Part shown: positions 1 to 5,672 of the stretch, one piece after another
Layout: the number at the start of each line of letters is the position of its first letter
Numbering within the stretch: the stretch's first letter is position 1
DNA from: Sulfurimonas sp.
GTDB taxonomy: Bacteria > Campylobacterota > Campylobacteria > Campylobacterales > Sulfurimonadaceae
Length of the DNA: 8,054 nt
Reading direction: 5' to 3'
Assembly (NCBI GenBank): GCA_027858865.1
Contig: JAQIBW010000269.1
Coordinates: 1 to 8,054, forward strand
The notes under the pieces: generated by a model
What the model saw: the letters and a program-made list of their open reading frames with translations, nothing else
Database searches by the model: none
What the model was told of the DNA's origin: nothing
Program-made: the position numbers and the translations under genes

Positions 1-21
1 GAAGTGCTGGAGAAAATATAG
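1..21 (+). CDS. possible 3' end of an upstream gene (last six codons)
   Basis: The first bases read in frame 1 as E-V-L-E-K-I followed by TAG at 19-21. A gene ending here would sit 52 bases before the preferred start of the next gene, which is normal spacing in this compact window. Six codons cannot identify a family and could be chance. In some proteobacteria lptM-like genes lie near lysA or dapF, so the preceding gene is worth looking at in a longer contig. Confidence 0.25.
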   Translation, partial: EVLEKI

Positions 22-73
22 ATTGTATTTTTTTAATACACCTATATTTCGAAAGTTTAGAGAATTGAGGTCT

Positions 74-241
74 ATGTTGAATAAATTGAAGAATTTGAGC
101 ACTGTTTTTCATGCGCTTATTATAGCAATGTTTGTGTTAAGTGTAAACGGTTGTGGATATAAACAAGCTCCATATTATCAAGAAGTTGCTCCTGCTGGTG
201 ATGATAATGTTAAATTTATCATAAAAGAACCGACTAAGTGA
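74..241 (+). CDS. small LptM-like lipoprotein
   Basis: This encodes a 55-residue predicted lipoprotein. From ATG 74 the protein starts with a basic n-region (M-L-N-K-L-K-N), a hydrophobic core at about residues 10-23 and a lipobox ending V-N-G-C with Cys27 as the acylated residue. The mature part is only 29 residues and begins CGYKQAPYYQE. LptM (formerly YifL) of gammaproteobacteria has a similar mature start, roughly C-G-x-K-G-P-L-Y. LptM is an outer-membrane lipoprotein that helps LptD mature in the LPS translocon. The match is a short motif only, so function is inferred. I prefer ATG 74 to an in-frame TTG at 23: GAGG lies at 67-70, although only 3 bases away, and the longer form would put 43 residues before the Cys, too long for a normal signal peptide. 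The Asn at position -2 of the lipobox is unusual. The stop overlaps the nadB start (TGATG), so the two are translationally linked. Confidence 0.7.
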   Translation: MLNKLKNLSTVFHALIIAMFVLSVNGCGYKQAPYYQEVAPAGDDNVKFIIKEPTK

Positions 242-1689
242 TGCAGTATGATGTCATAATAATTGGGGCAGGAGTAGCTGGTTTATATGCAGCATCACAC
301 CTACCTAAAGATAAAAAAGTACTCGTTATAAATAAACGTGAGACTTTTAAATGCAATAGCTTTTATGCTCAGGGAGGCGTAGCACTCTCTAAAGATGCTG
401 ATGATATTCCATCTCATATAAAAGATACGCTAGATGCAGGAGCCGGTCTTTGTGATGAAGAAGCTGTAAAAATATTAACTCATAATTCTAAAGAAGTCAT
501 AGATGATTTAATTGATAACGGATTTAAGTTTGACACTGATGAAAATGGAGAACTGCTTTATACCAAAGAGGCTGCGCATTCTACAAGCAGAATTCTTCAC
601 GCAGGCGGAGATGCAACAGGTAGATATATGCATTACTTCTTGCTAAAACAAAATCAGCATTCATTGCTTAGCGATGCTAGAGTTGTTGACCTACTTATTA
701 AAGATGGTGAGTGTTATGGTGTTACTGTCTTAGATCATAGAGAGAGTAGAAATATCTATGCTCCAAACGTGATTATTGCTAGTGGCGGTGTAGGCTCACT
801 CTTTGAGTACCACACAAACGCTCCATGTATAAGTGCTGATATGCAAGGTCTTTGTGTAATGAAGGGTATAGAATTAGAACATATGGAAATGATGCAGTTT
901 CATCCCACAGTTTATGTAAACAGTGAGTATGCACAAAAACTTCTTTTAACCGAAGCTCTAAGAGGTGAGGGTGCAACCATAGAAGATGAAAATGGAAAAA
1001 GATTTTTGTTGGACTATGACCCACGCGGTGAACTGGCTTCTAGAGATATAGTAAGTAAGGCTATATATGACTATACTAAAAAAACAGGCTTAAAAACTTA
1101 TCTGAATCTGCAAAACTTTGACTATAACTATTTTATGCAAAGATTTCCAAACATATACAAAAATTTAAGAGATATAGGGTTTGATGTACCTATGCAAAGA
1201 GTACCTATTTCTCCCGCTTTTCACTACGCTATTGGTGGCATAAAGAGTGATTTAAAAGGAAGAGTTCCTGGTGTCGGTGGACTTTACGCAGTAGGTGAAG
1301 TCGCATCTGTTAGAGTTCATGGAGCAAATAGACTTGCATCTAACTCACTTCTAGAGGGTTTGGTTTTTGCAAGAGAAGCGGTTCGAGATATTTTAAATAA
1401 TCCACAAACTAAAAAGATGATTGAGTTTGAAGTTAGTGATGAGGTGATGAGTCTTAAAGAAGATAAAGCAAAAAAGAACCTACTTCGTAGAATTATGTGG
1501 GAAAATGTCTCTATAGTAAGAACAAAAAAAGGTTTAAATGAAGCATTAGAGCAAATTAATGCTCTTTTGAAAGAAAATATTGGTAAACTGCTGAAATTCC
1601 GTTTACTTACAGCAAAAGAGATAGTTCTCTCTAGTTTAGCTAGAGATAAATCTATTGGTGTACATACAATTTTAGAGGAGAAAGAATGA
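241..1689 (+). CDS. nadB: L-aspartate oxidase
   Basis: NadB is a cytoplasmic FAD flavoprotein that oxidises L-aspartate to iminoaspartate, which NadA condenses with dihydroxyacetone phosphate to quinolinate in NAD synthesis. In anaerobes fumarate can replace oxygen as acceptor. Seen in the 482-residue product: N-terminal dinucleotide fold GAGVAG (9-14), SFYAQGGVA (40-48), HSTSRILHAGGDATGR (113-128), QFHPT (219-223), LRGEGA (240-245), DPRGELASRD (260-269), FHYAIGG (327-333) and HGANRLASNSLLEGLVF (360-376). His328, Arg268 and Arg364 fall where the family has its substrate-binding His and Args. It is shorter than the roughly 540 residues of E. coli NadB, the loss being in the C-terminal helical part. 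The start is ATG 241; a GTG at 238 in the same frame would add one residue. The start overlaps the previous stop by one base and the end overlaps nhaD by 4 bases. The succinate dehydrogenase flavoprotein family is related, but the SFYAQGGVA and HYAIGG context favours NadB. Confidence 0.95.
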   Translation: MQYDVIIIGAGVAGLYAASHLPKDKKVLVINKRETFKCNSFYAQGGVALSKDADDIPSHIKDTLDAGAGLCDEEAVKILTHNSKEVIDDLIDNGFKFDTDENGELLYTKEAAHSTSRILHAGGDATGRYMHYFLLKQNQHSLLSDARVVDLLIKDGECYGVTVLDHRESRNIYAPNVIIASGGVGSLFEYHTNAPCISADMQGLCVMKGIELEHMEMMQFHPTVYVNSEYAQKLLLTEALRGEGATIEDENGKRFLLDYDPRGELASRDIVSKAIYDYTKKTGLKTYLNLQNFDYNYFMQRFPNIYKNLRDIGFDVPMQRVPISPAFHYAIGGIKSDLKGRVPGVGGLYAVGEVASVRVHGANRLASNSLLEGLVFAREAVRDILNNPQTKKMIEFEVSDEVMSLKEDKAKKNLLRRIMWENVSIVRTKKGLNEALEQINALLKENIGKLLKFRLLTAKEIVLSSLARDKSIGVHTILEEKE

Positions 1690-3017
1690 CAAGAGTAGAA
1701 GATGGCGCTCACGCGGTTGATTTAGCGGTTGAGCCATTTGGTTGGTTATTATTAGCAATATTTATAGTAGGGTATTATTTTATTGCAGCAGAAGAAAAGT
1801 GTCATATAAATAAGGCTAAACCAGCACTATTTACGGGTACTTTTATGTTTATGTTGCTGGGTGGCTATTATGCAGTCAATGGCTTGGATTTTTCAGCATT
1901 TGACGTTGAAATAGCACACCTGATTTTAGAGATAGCAGAGATTTTCTTCTTCTTATTTGTTGCAATGACATTTATTGAAGCACTTATTGAAAGAAATGTT
2001 TTTGATGCTTTAAAAGAAAAGCTACTTAGTTCTGGATATGATTATAAAAAACTGTTCTGGGTAACAGGACTTTTAGCATTTTTCATCTCTCCAATTGCAG
2101 ATAATTTAACAACGGCTCTTATCCTTTCCACTGTGCTTATTACAATAGAAAAAGATAACAAGGCTTTCTTAATTCCTGCTGCTATTAATATAGTTGTAGC
2201 TGCAAATGCAGGTGGTGCTTGGTCTCCATTTGGTGATATTACAACACTTATGGCATGGTCTGCTGGTAAGGGAACATTTATAGATTTCTTATTTTTATTT
2301 CCAGCTTCTATTGTTGGTTGGGGTATTACAGGTTTCTTACTTTCTCGTTTTGTTCCGAAAGGGCATCCTAAGAAAATTGAAGGCGCAGAACCTGTACATA
2401 TTCACAAGGGTGGTAAAGTAATCATCGCGCTTGGTGTATTTACAATTGCTTCAGCAGTTTTAGGCAAGCAACTATTGCACTTACCTCCAATGTGGGGAAT
2501 GTTATTTGGTCTTTCACTTTTACAACTTTACGCATATACACTTAAAAAATATCATGATCATGATATTCAGATTTATAAATCTGTTTCCAAAGTTGAAAAT
2601 GACACACTGCTATTTTTCTTTGGTATATTAGCAGCTGTTGGTGCACTTCACTTTGCAGGTTTCTTAGCTCATGCAGCTCACTTATATACTATATTTAATC
2701 CAACTTATGTAAATATTGGTGTAGGTTTCTTATCGGCAATCGTTGATAATGTACCAGTTATGTCTGCAGTTTTAAAAGCTTCTCCAGACATTCCTTTAGC
2801 TCAATGGATGCTAGTTACTCTGACTGCAGGTGTTGGTGGTAGTATGATTTCTTTTGGTTCTGCTGCAGGTGTTGGTGTTATGGGTAAACTTAAAGGTGTA
2901 TATACTTTTGGTGCTCACATGAAATACTCTTGGACTATCGTAATAGGTTACTTCGTATCAGTTGCTATTTGGTACACTCAGTATGAAGTTTTAGGACTTT
3001 ATATTAAGCCTCAATAA
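1686..3017 (+). CDS. nhaD: Na+/H+ antiporter, NhaD family
   Basis: This is an inner-membrane sodium/proton antiporter of 443 residues, typical of the NhaD family (ion transporter superfamily). The product has many hydrophobic segments: about 17-35, 48-64, 77-100, 124-152, 162-175, 199-221, 244-261, 268-286, 306-333, 341-363, 373-398 and 413-430. Key motifs are SPIADNLTTALI (135-146), ANAGGAWSPFGDITTLMAW (173-191), SAIVDNVP (350-357) and SMISFGSAAG (386-395). Ten polar residues that I recall as critical in Vibrio cholerae NhaD all appear with matching spacing: D139, N140, N174, D184, T186, T187, S350, N355, S389 and S392. An active antiporter is therefore likely. The charged linker at about 287-305 (YHDHD) separates the two halves. 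A strong ribosome binding site, AGGAG at 1676-1680, lies 5 bases before the ATG, inside the nadB end; the genes overlap as ATGA. An arsenite or citrate permease of the same superfamily is less likely. Confidence 0.92.
   Translation: MTRVEDGAHAVDLAVEPFGWLLLAIFIVGYYFIAAEEKCHINKAKPALFTGTFMFMLLGGYYAVNGLDFSAFDVEIAHLILEIAEIFFFLFVAMTFIEALIERNVFDALKEKLLSSGYDYKKLFWVTGLLAFFISPIADNLTTALILSTVLITIEKDNKAFLIPAAINIVVAANAGGAWSPFGDITTLMAWSAGKGTFIDFLFLFPASIVGWGITGFLLSRFVPKGHPKKIEGAEPVHIHKGGKVIIALGVFTIASAVLGKQLLHLPPMWGMLFGLSLLQLYAYTLKKYHDHDIQIYKSVSKVENDTLLFFFGILAAVGALHFAGFLAHAAHLYTIFNPTYVNIGVGFLSAIVDNVPVMSAVLKASPDIPLAQWMLVTLTAGVGGSMISFGSAAGVGVMGKLKGVYTFGAHMKYSWTIVIGYFVSVAIWYTQYEVLGLYIKPQ
2548..2567. repeat. 20-bp perfect palindrome inside nhaD
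   Basis: The 20 bases are identical on both strands, with the axis between 2557 and 2558. They contain two TCATGA blocks around a central GATC. They encode part of the charged linker Y-H-D-H-D-I of the antiporter, so the symmetry may simply come from the repeated His-Asp codons. No function is assigned. Confidence 0.6.
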
Positions 3018-3022
3018 TGCTC

Positions 3023-3086
3023 TTCTCTTGAACGAAGGGAACATTTTTCTAAGAAAAATGTTTACCGTAGTTCAAAACAGAGAGAA
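3023..3086 (+). terminator. long imperfect hairpin after nhaD (candidate terminator or 3'-end structure)
   Basis: Six bases after the nhaD stop the sequence folds into a rod of about 64 nt. The core is a 9-bp stem, 3040-3048 with 3054-3062, closed by a 5-base loop. It continues through 3037-3038 with 3065-3066, then TTGAAC 3028-3033 with GTTCAA 3070-3075, and 3023-3027 with 3082-3086, with small bulges. It is too long and nested for chance to be the easy answer. The helix is not directly followed by a T-run; the nearest is at 3114-3119. Classical intrinsic termination is therefore unsure. Transcript-end protection, processing, or a small structured RNA are alternatives. It separates the nadB-nhaD operon from guaA. 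Confidence 0.5.
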
Positions 3087-3104
3087 AAGTACTTGTGTGG
3101 GCAT

Positions 3105-3131
3105 ATCTTAATCTTTTTTATAGTATCCTTC
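3105..3131 (+). promoter_or_regulatory. likely sigma-70 promoter of guaA
   Basis: A TATAGT at 3119-3124 preceded by a T-rich stretch (3112-3119) fits the housekeeping promoter style of Campylobacterota, in which a -35 box is often absent. Initiation would fall near 3131 and leave a leader of about 40 bases. AAAAGG at 3158-3163 is the ribosome binding site, 8 bases before the guaA ATG. I see no purine-riboswitch core in this short leader. Confidence 0.5.
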
Positions 3132-3171
3132 CACAATTATTTAAATCACATTTTTTTAAAAGGTCTCTCCA

Positions 3172-4722
3172 ATGACAAATGTAAGCATCATCGTTTTAGA
3201 TTTTGGTTCTCAGTACACTCAACTTATAGCTCGTCGTCTTCGCGAAGATAAAATTTATTGTGAAATTCTTCCATACCATACATCTGTAGAAGATATTGAA
3301 GCAAAAAAACCTAAAGGTATTATTTTAAGCGGTGGTCCATCTTCTGTTTATAACAAAGATGCTTATGAAGTTGATCAGGGTATTTATAAAATGGGTATTC
3401 CTATCCTTGGTATCTGTTACGGTATGCAGAGAATTGCTGTAGATTTTGGTGGAAGTGTAATCCGTTCTAATCATCATGAATATGGTAAAGCAGAACTTAC
3501 GATTACTAATATTGGAGAAGGTTGTTCACCACTTTTAAAAGACTGTGATGATGAAAGAATTGTATGGATGAGTCACTCGGATAAGGTAGATGTTTTACCA
3601 GAAGGATTTACTCCAATAGCTACTTCATCAAACTCTCCATTTGCAGCAATCGCTAATGAAGAAAAACGTGTGTACGCAATGCAGTATCACCCAGAAGTTC
3701 AACATTCAGAAGAGGGTTACCTTGTGCTTCGTAACTTCGCAAAAAATATTTGTGGGGTAACTGAGAAATGGAAAATGGAACATTTTTTAAAAGAGCAGAT
3801 TAAAATTATTCGTGAAAAAGTAGGAACAGGAAAAGTTCTTTGTGGACTAAGCGGTGGAGTTGATAGCTCTGTTGTTGCTGCTATTCTTTATGAAGCAATC
3901 GGTGATCAACTGATTCCAGTTTTTGTTGATAATGGACTTTTAAGAAAAGGCGAGCGTGAGCAAGTCGAAGAAGTATTTAAAATCAACCTAAAGACTCCTT
4001 TAATAACTGTAGATGCTGTTGATAACTTCTTAGGAAAACTTGCAGGTATAAGTGACCCAGAAGAAAAACGTAAAATCATCGGTCACACTTTTATAGAAGA
4101 GTTTGAAAAAGAAGCTAAGAAACACGATGGTATCAAGTTTTTAGCACAAGGTACTCTTTATCCTGATGTTATTGAGTCAATCTCTGTAAACGGTCCATCT
4201 GAAGTTATTAAATCTCACCATAATGTTGGTGGTCTTCCTGATTGGATGGATTTTGAACTTATTGAACCTCTTCGTGAACTTTTTAAAGATGAAGTTCGCA
4301 AGATTGGTTTAGAACTTGGTCTCCCATCAGGTATGATAAATCGTCATCCATTCCCTGGACCTGGTCTAGCTATACGTATTATGGGTGATGTAAATGTACC
4401 TGATTTAACAATTTTACGTGAAGCTGATGTAATACTTTTAGAAGAACTAAAAGCTAGTGGTTACTACGCTAAAACTTGGCAAGCCTTTGTAGTTTTACTA
4501 AATGTAAAATCTGTTGGTGTTATGGGTGACAATCGTACTTATGACAACACTGTATGTGTTAGAGTTGTTGAAGCTGTTGATGGAATGACAGCAACATTTG
4601 CTCACTTACCACATGATTTACTAGAGAGAATTTCTAGAAGAATTATCAACGAAGTTGATGGTATAAATAGAGTGGTTTATGATATATCATCAAAGCCTCC
4701 GGCAACTATTGAGTGGGAATAA
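3172..4722 (+). CDS. guaA: GMP synthase (glutamine-hydrolysing)
   Basis: GuaA converts XMP, glutamine and ATP to GMP, the last step of guanine nucleotide synthesis, in the cytoplasm. The 516 residues match the usual bacterial length of about 510-525. The class I glutamine amidotransferase domain covers about 1-195: oxyanion-loop region SGGPSSVY (53-60), nucleophile Cys82 in GICYGMQ, and His173 with Glu175 in YHPEV. The ATP pyrophosphatase domain follows, with the P-loop SGGVDSS at 227-233. The C-terminal dimerisation domain includes HPFPGPGLAIR and ends KPPATIEWE, the typical GuaA terminus. All catalytic residues are present. It has its own promoter and a good ribosome binding site, and is probably co-transcribed with hemD 9 bases downstream. 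No frameshift or truncation is visible. Confidence 0.98.
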   Translation: MTNVSIIVLDFGSQYTQLIARRLREDKIYCEILPYHTSVEDIEAKKPKGIILSGGPSSVYNKDAYEVDQGIYKMGIPILGICYGMQRIAVDFGGSVIRSNHHEYGKAELTITNIGEGCSPLLKDCDDERIVWMSHSDKVDVLPEGFTPIATSSNSPFAAIANEEKRVYAMQYHPEVQHSEEGYLVLRNFAKNICGVTEKWKMEHFLKEQIKIIREKVGTGKVLCGLSGGVDSSVVAAILYEAIGDQLIPVFVDNGLLRKGEREQVEEVFKINLKTPLITVDAVDNFLGKLAGISDPEEKRKIIGHTFIEEFEKEAKKHDGIKFLAQGTLYPDVIESISVNGPSEVIKSHHNVGGLPDWMDFELIEPLRELFKDEVRKIGLELGLPSGMINRHPFPGPGLAIRIMGDVNVPDLTILREADVILLEELKASGYYAKTWQAFVVLLNVKSVGVMGDNRTYDNTVCVRVVEAVDGMTATFAHLPHDLLERISRRIINEVDGINRVVYDISSKPPATIEWE

Positions 4723-4728
4723 TTTCCC
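4715..4728 (+). promoter_or_regulatory. small hairpin over the guaA stop, upstream of hemD start
   Basis: GGGAA at 4715-4719 can pair with TTCCC at 4724-4728 around a 4-base loop containing most of the guaA TAA. The hemD ATG lies 3 bases later with no other good ribosome binding site. The purine-rich GGGA would be hidden when the hairpin forms and exposed while ribosomes finish guaA, so translational coupling is possible. The stem is only 5 bp, so this is tentative. Confidence 0.3.
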
Positions 4729-4731
4729 CTC

Positions 4732-5373
4732 ATGCTAAGACAAATTTACCTCTTCGCAACTTCAAAACACCCAGATGCTATAAGTGCTAAATCTTTACAA
4801 GTAAGATTTTTAAAGCCGAAGATAGACTTTAGTAAATACGATTATCTTATTATAACTTCAAAACAAACAGTTAAAGCACTAGAGCAATATAATAAAGAAG
4901 AATTTATAAATATACCGGCACTTTGTGTGTCTCCTAAAACAGCCCTTCCTTATAAGAATTTCGGTGGAAATATTTTAGATACTGGTGATGGTTATGGCGA
5001 TAATCTAGTAAAAAATATAAAAGAAAAATCTAAAGACAAAAAATGGTTATATCTAAGAGCTGAACTTATAGCATCTGACTTTGTTCTAAGATGCAAAAGT
5101 GATGGTTATAAGATAGATGAAGAGATACTTTATGTTAGTGAATGCGCTAAAGAAGCTTTAGAGGTGCAAGTAAGTGAAAATCCTATACTAATATTTACTT
5201 CTCCATCAGCAATTGAGTGTTTTTTAAAAACTCATACTATAAGCTCAGATGCTAAAGTTGTAGTCATTGGTAATACAACTGCAAAAGCTCTTCCTAGCGG
5301 AATAGAATATAAAATATCTCAAAAAACGTCCATAGAGAGTTGTATGGAAATGGCTTTATCGCTGCAAGTGTGA
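4732..5373 (+). CDS. hemD: uroporphyrinogen-III synthase
   Basis: HemD closes and rearranges hydroxymethylbilane to uroporphyrinogen III, the branch point for heme, siroheme and cobalamin, in the cytoplasm. The 213-residue product has the two-domain pattern of the family: an N-terminal part with YDYLIITSKQTVKAL (36-50) and a later half with KKWLYLRAE (103-111), PILIFTSPSAIECFL (151-165) and VVVIGNTTAKAL (176-187). The 'TSxxAV' and 'iG..Ta..l' signatures identify this otherwise poorly conserved family. Length is slightly below the usual 240-260 and like Campylobacterota versions. It follows guaA by 9 bases and lacks a strong ribosome binding site, so it probably depends on guaA translation. 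Nothing else in the window belongs to tetrapyrrole synthesis. Confidence 0.85.
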   Translation: MLRQIYLFATSKHPDAISAKSLQVRFLKPKIDFSKYDYLIITSKQTVKALEQYNKEEFINIPALCVSPKTALPYKNFGGNILDTGDGYGDNLVKNIKEKSKDKKWLYLRAELIASDFVLRCKSDGYKIDEEILYVSECAKEALEVQVSENPILIFTSPSAIECFLKTHTISSDAKVVVIGNTTAKALPSGIEYKISQKTSIESCMEMALSLQV

Positions 5374-5409
5374 GTGAAATACAATTTGTTAAATAAAATC
5401 AAGAATTTT

Positions 5410-5427
5410 TTTAGTATAATATATTTA
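5410..5427 (+). promoter_or_regulatory. promoter of the 6S-like RNA (perfect TATAAT)
   Basis: TATAAT lies at 5415-5420, preceded by a T-rich tract at 5406-5412 and no recognisable -35 box at normal spacing. A start 7 bases downstream gives 5427, exactly the first base of the closing stem of the RNA below. That coincidence of independent signals supports both calls. Confidence 0.75.
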
Positions 5428-5633
5428 TAGTCTGAGTAGTTCGACATATCGTATATATGAGGGTTCTACATTTTCAAACAGTGAACAAGTAGAGTTCTTG
5501 TGTGTCGGTGTCATCGTTGGAGATATGTTAACTCTGTCGAGATGATGCCGCCTATAGAGGACTCTCTCTTCACCCAAATACGGCTTTTAGAACCGAGCCA
5601 ATAACGAAACGGCTACTCGGGCTATTTTCTTTT
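5427..5633 (+). ncRNA. ssrS: 6S RNA (epsilonproteobacterial type, purD leader)
   Basis: 6S RNA mimics an open promoter, binds the housekeeping RNA polymerase and lowers transcription when nutrients are short. The region cannot code for a protein but folds as one long rod. The helices I traced by hand are: 5427-5441 with 5611-5625 (15 bp including G-U pairs); 5449-5454 with 5601-5607; 5462-5468 with 5588-5594; 5481-5485 with 5569-5573; 5491-5499 with 5557-5565; and 5506-5515 with 5541-5550 capped by a 25-base loop. An unpaired zone, 5469-5480 facing 5574-5587, about 42 bases from the 5' end, fits the 6S central bubble. Size (about 200 nt) also fits. From memory, a conserved 'purD RNA' motif and the H. 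pylori 6S RNA lie upstream of purD in this phylum; I cannot verify homology by covariance model. The alternative is a cis-acting purD leader; both roles could coexist, since purD has no clear separate promoter. Confidence 0.8.
5611..5633 (+). terminator. 3' arm of closing stem plus T-rich tail
   Basis: The 3' arm of the closing helix runs straight into TTTTCTTTT (5625-5633), where the 6S-like RNA could end. The partner arm lies almost 200 bases upstream, so this is not a compact hairpin. Partial read-through or RNase trimming would let purD be transcribed from the same promoter. Confidence 0.4.
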
Positions 5634-5672
5634 GATAGATACCCCATTACTACAAATAAATTCGGAGAATAT

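Noticed and set aside
23..73. TTG-start extension of the small lipoprotein
   Set aside because: It would give 43 residues before the lipobox Cys with aromatic and charged residues in front, unlike a signal peptide; ATG 74 gives a normal one.
779..1024. Open frame of 81 codons on the minus strand inside nadB
   Set aside because: It lies wholly opposite a gene with clear family motifs and has a low-complexity His/Leu-rich product with no recognisable domain.
1317..1712. Open frame of 131 codons on the minus strand over the nadB/nhaD junction
   Set aside because: Antisense shadow: Ser/Phe-rich product, no motif, and both overlapping + strand genes are well supported.
3131..3171. Possible purine riboswitch before guaA
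   Set aside because: The leader is only about 40 bases, very AT-rich, and has no three-way junction or conserved core.
5374..5672. tmRNA, SRP RNA or RNase P RNA in the hemD-purD gap
   Set aside because: No tRNA-like ends, no conserved SRP apical loop (GGAAGCAGCC type) and no RNase P core motifs; the long rod fits 6S better.
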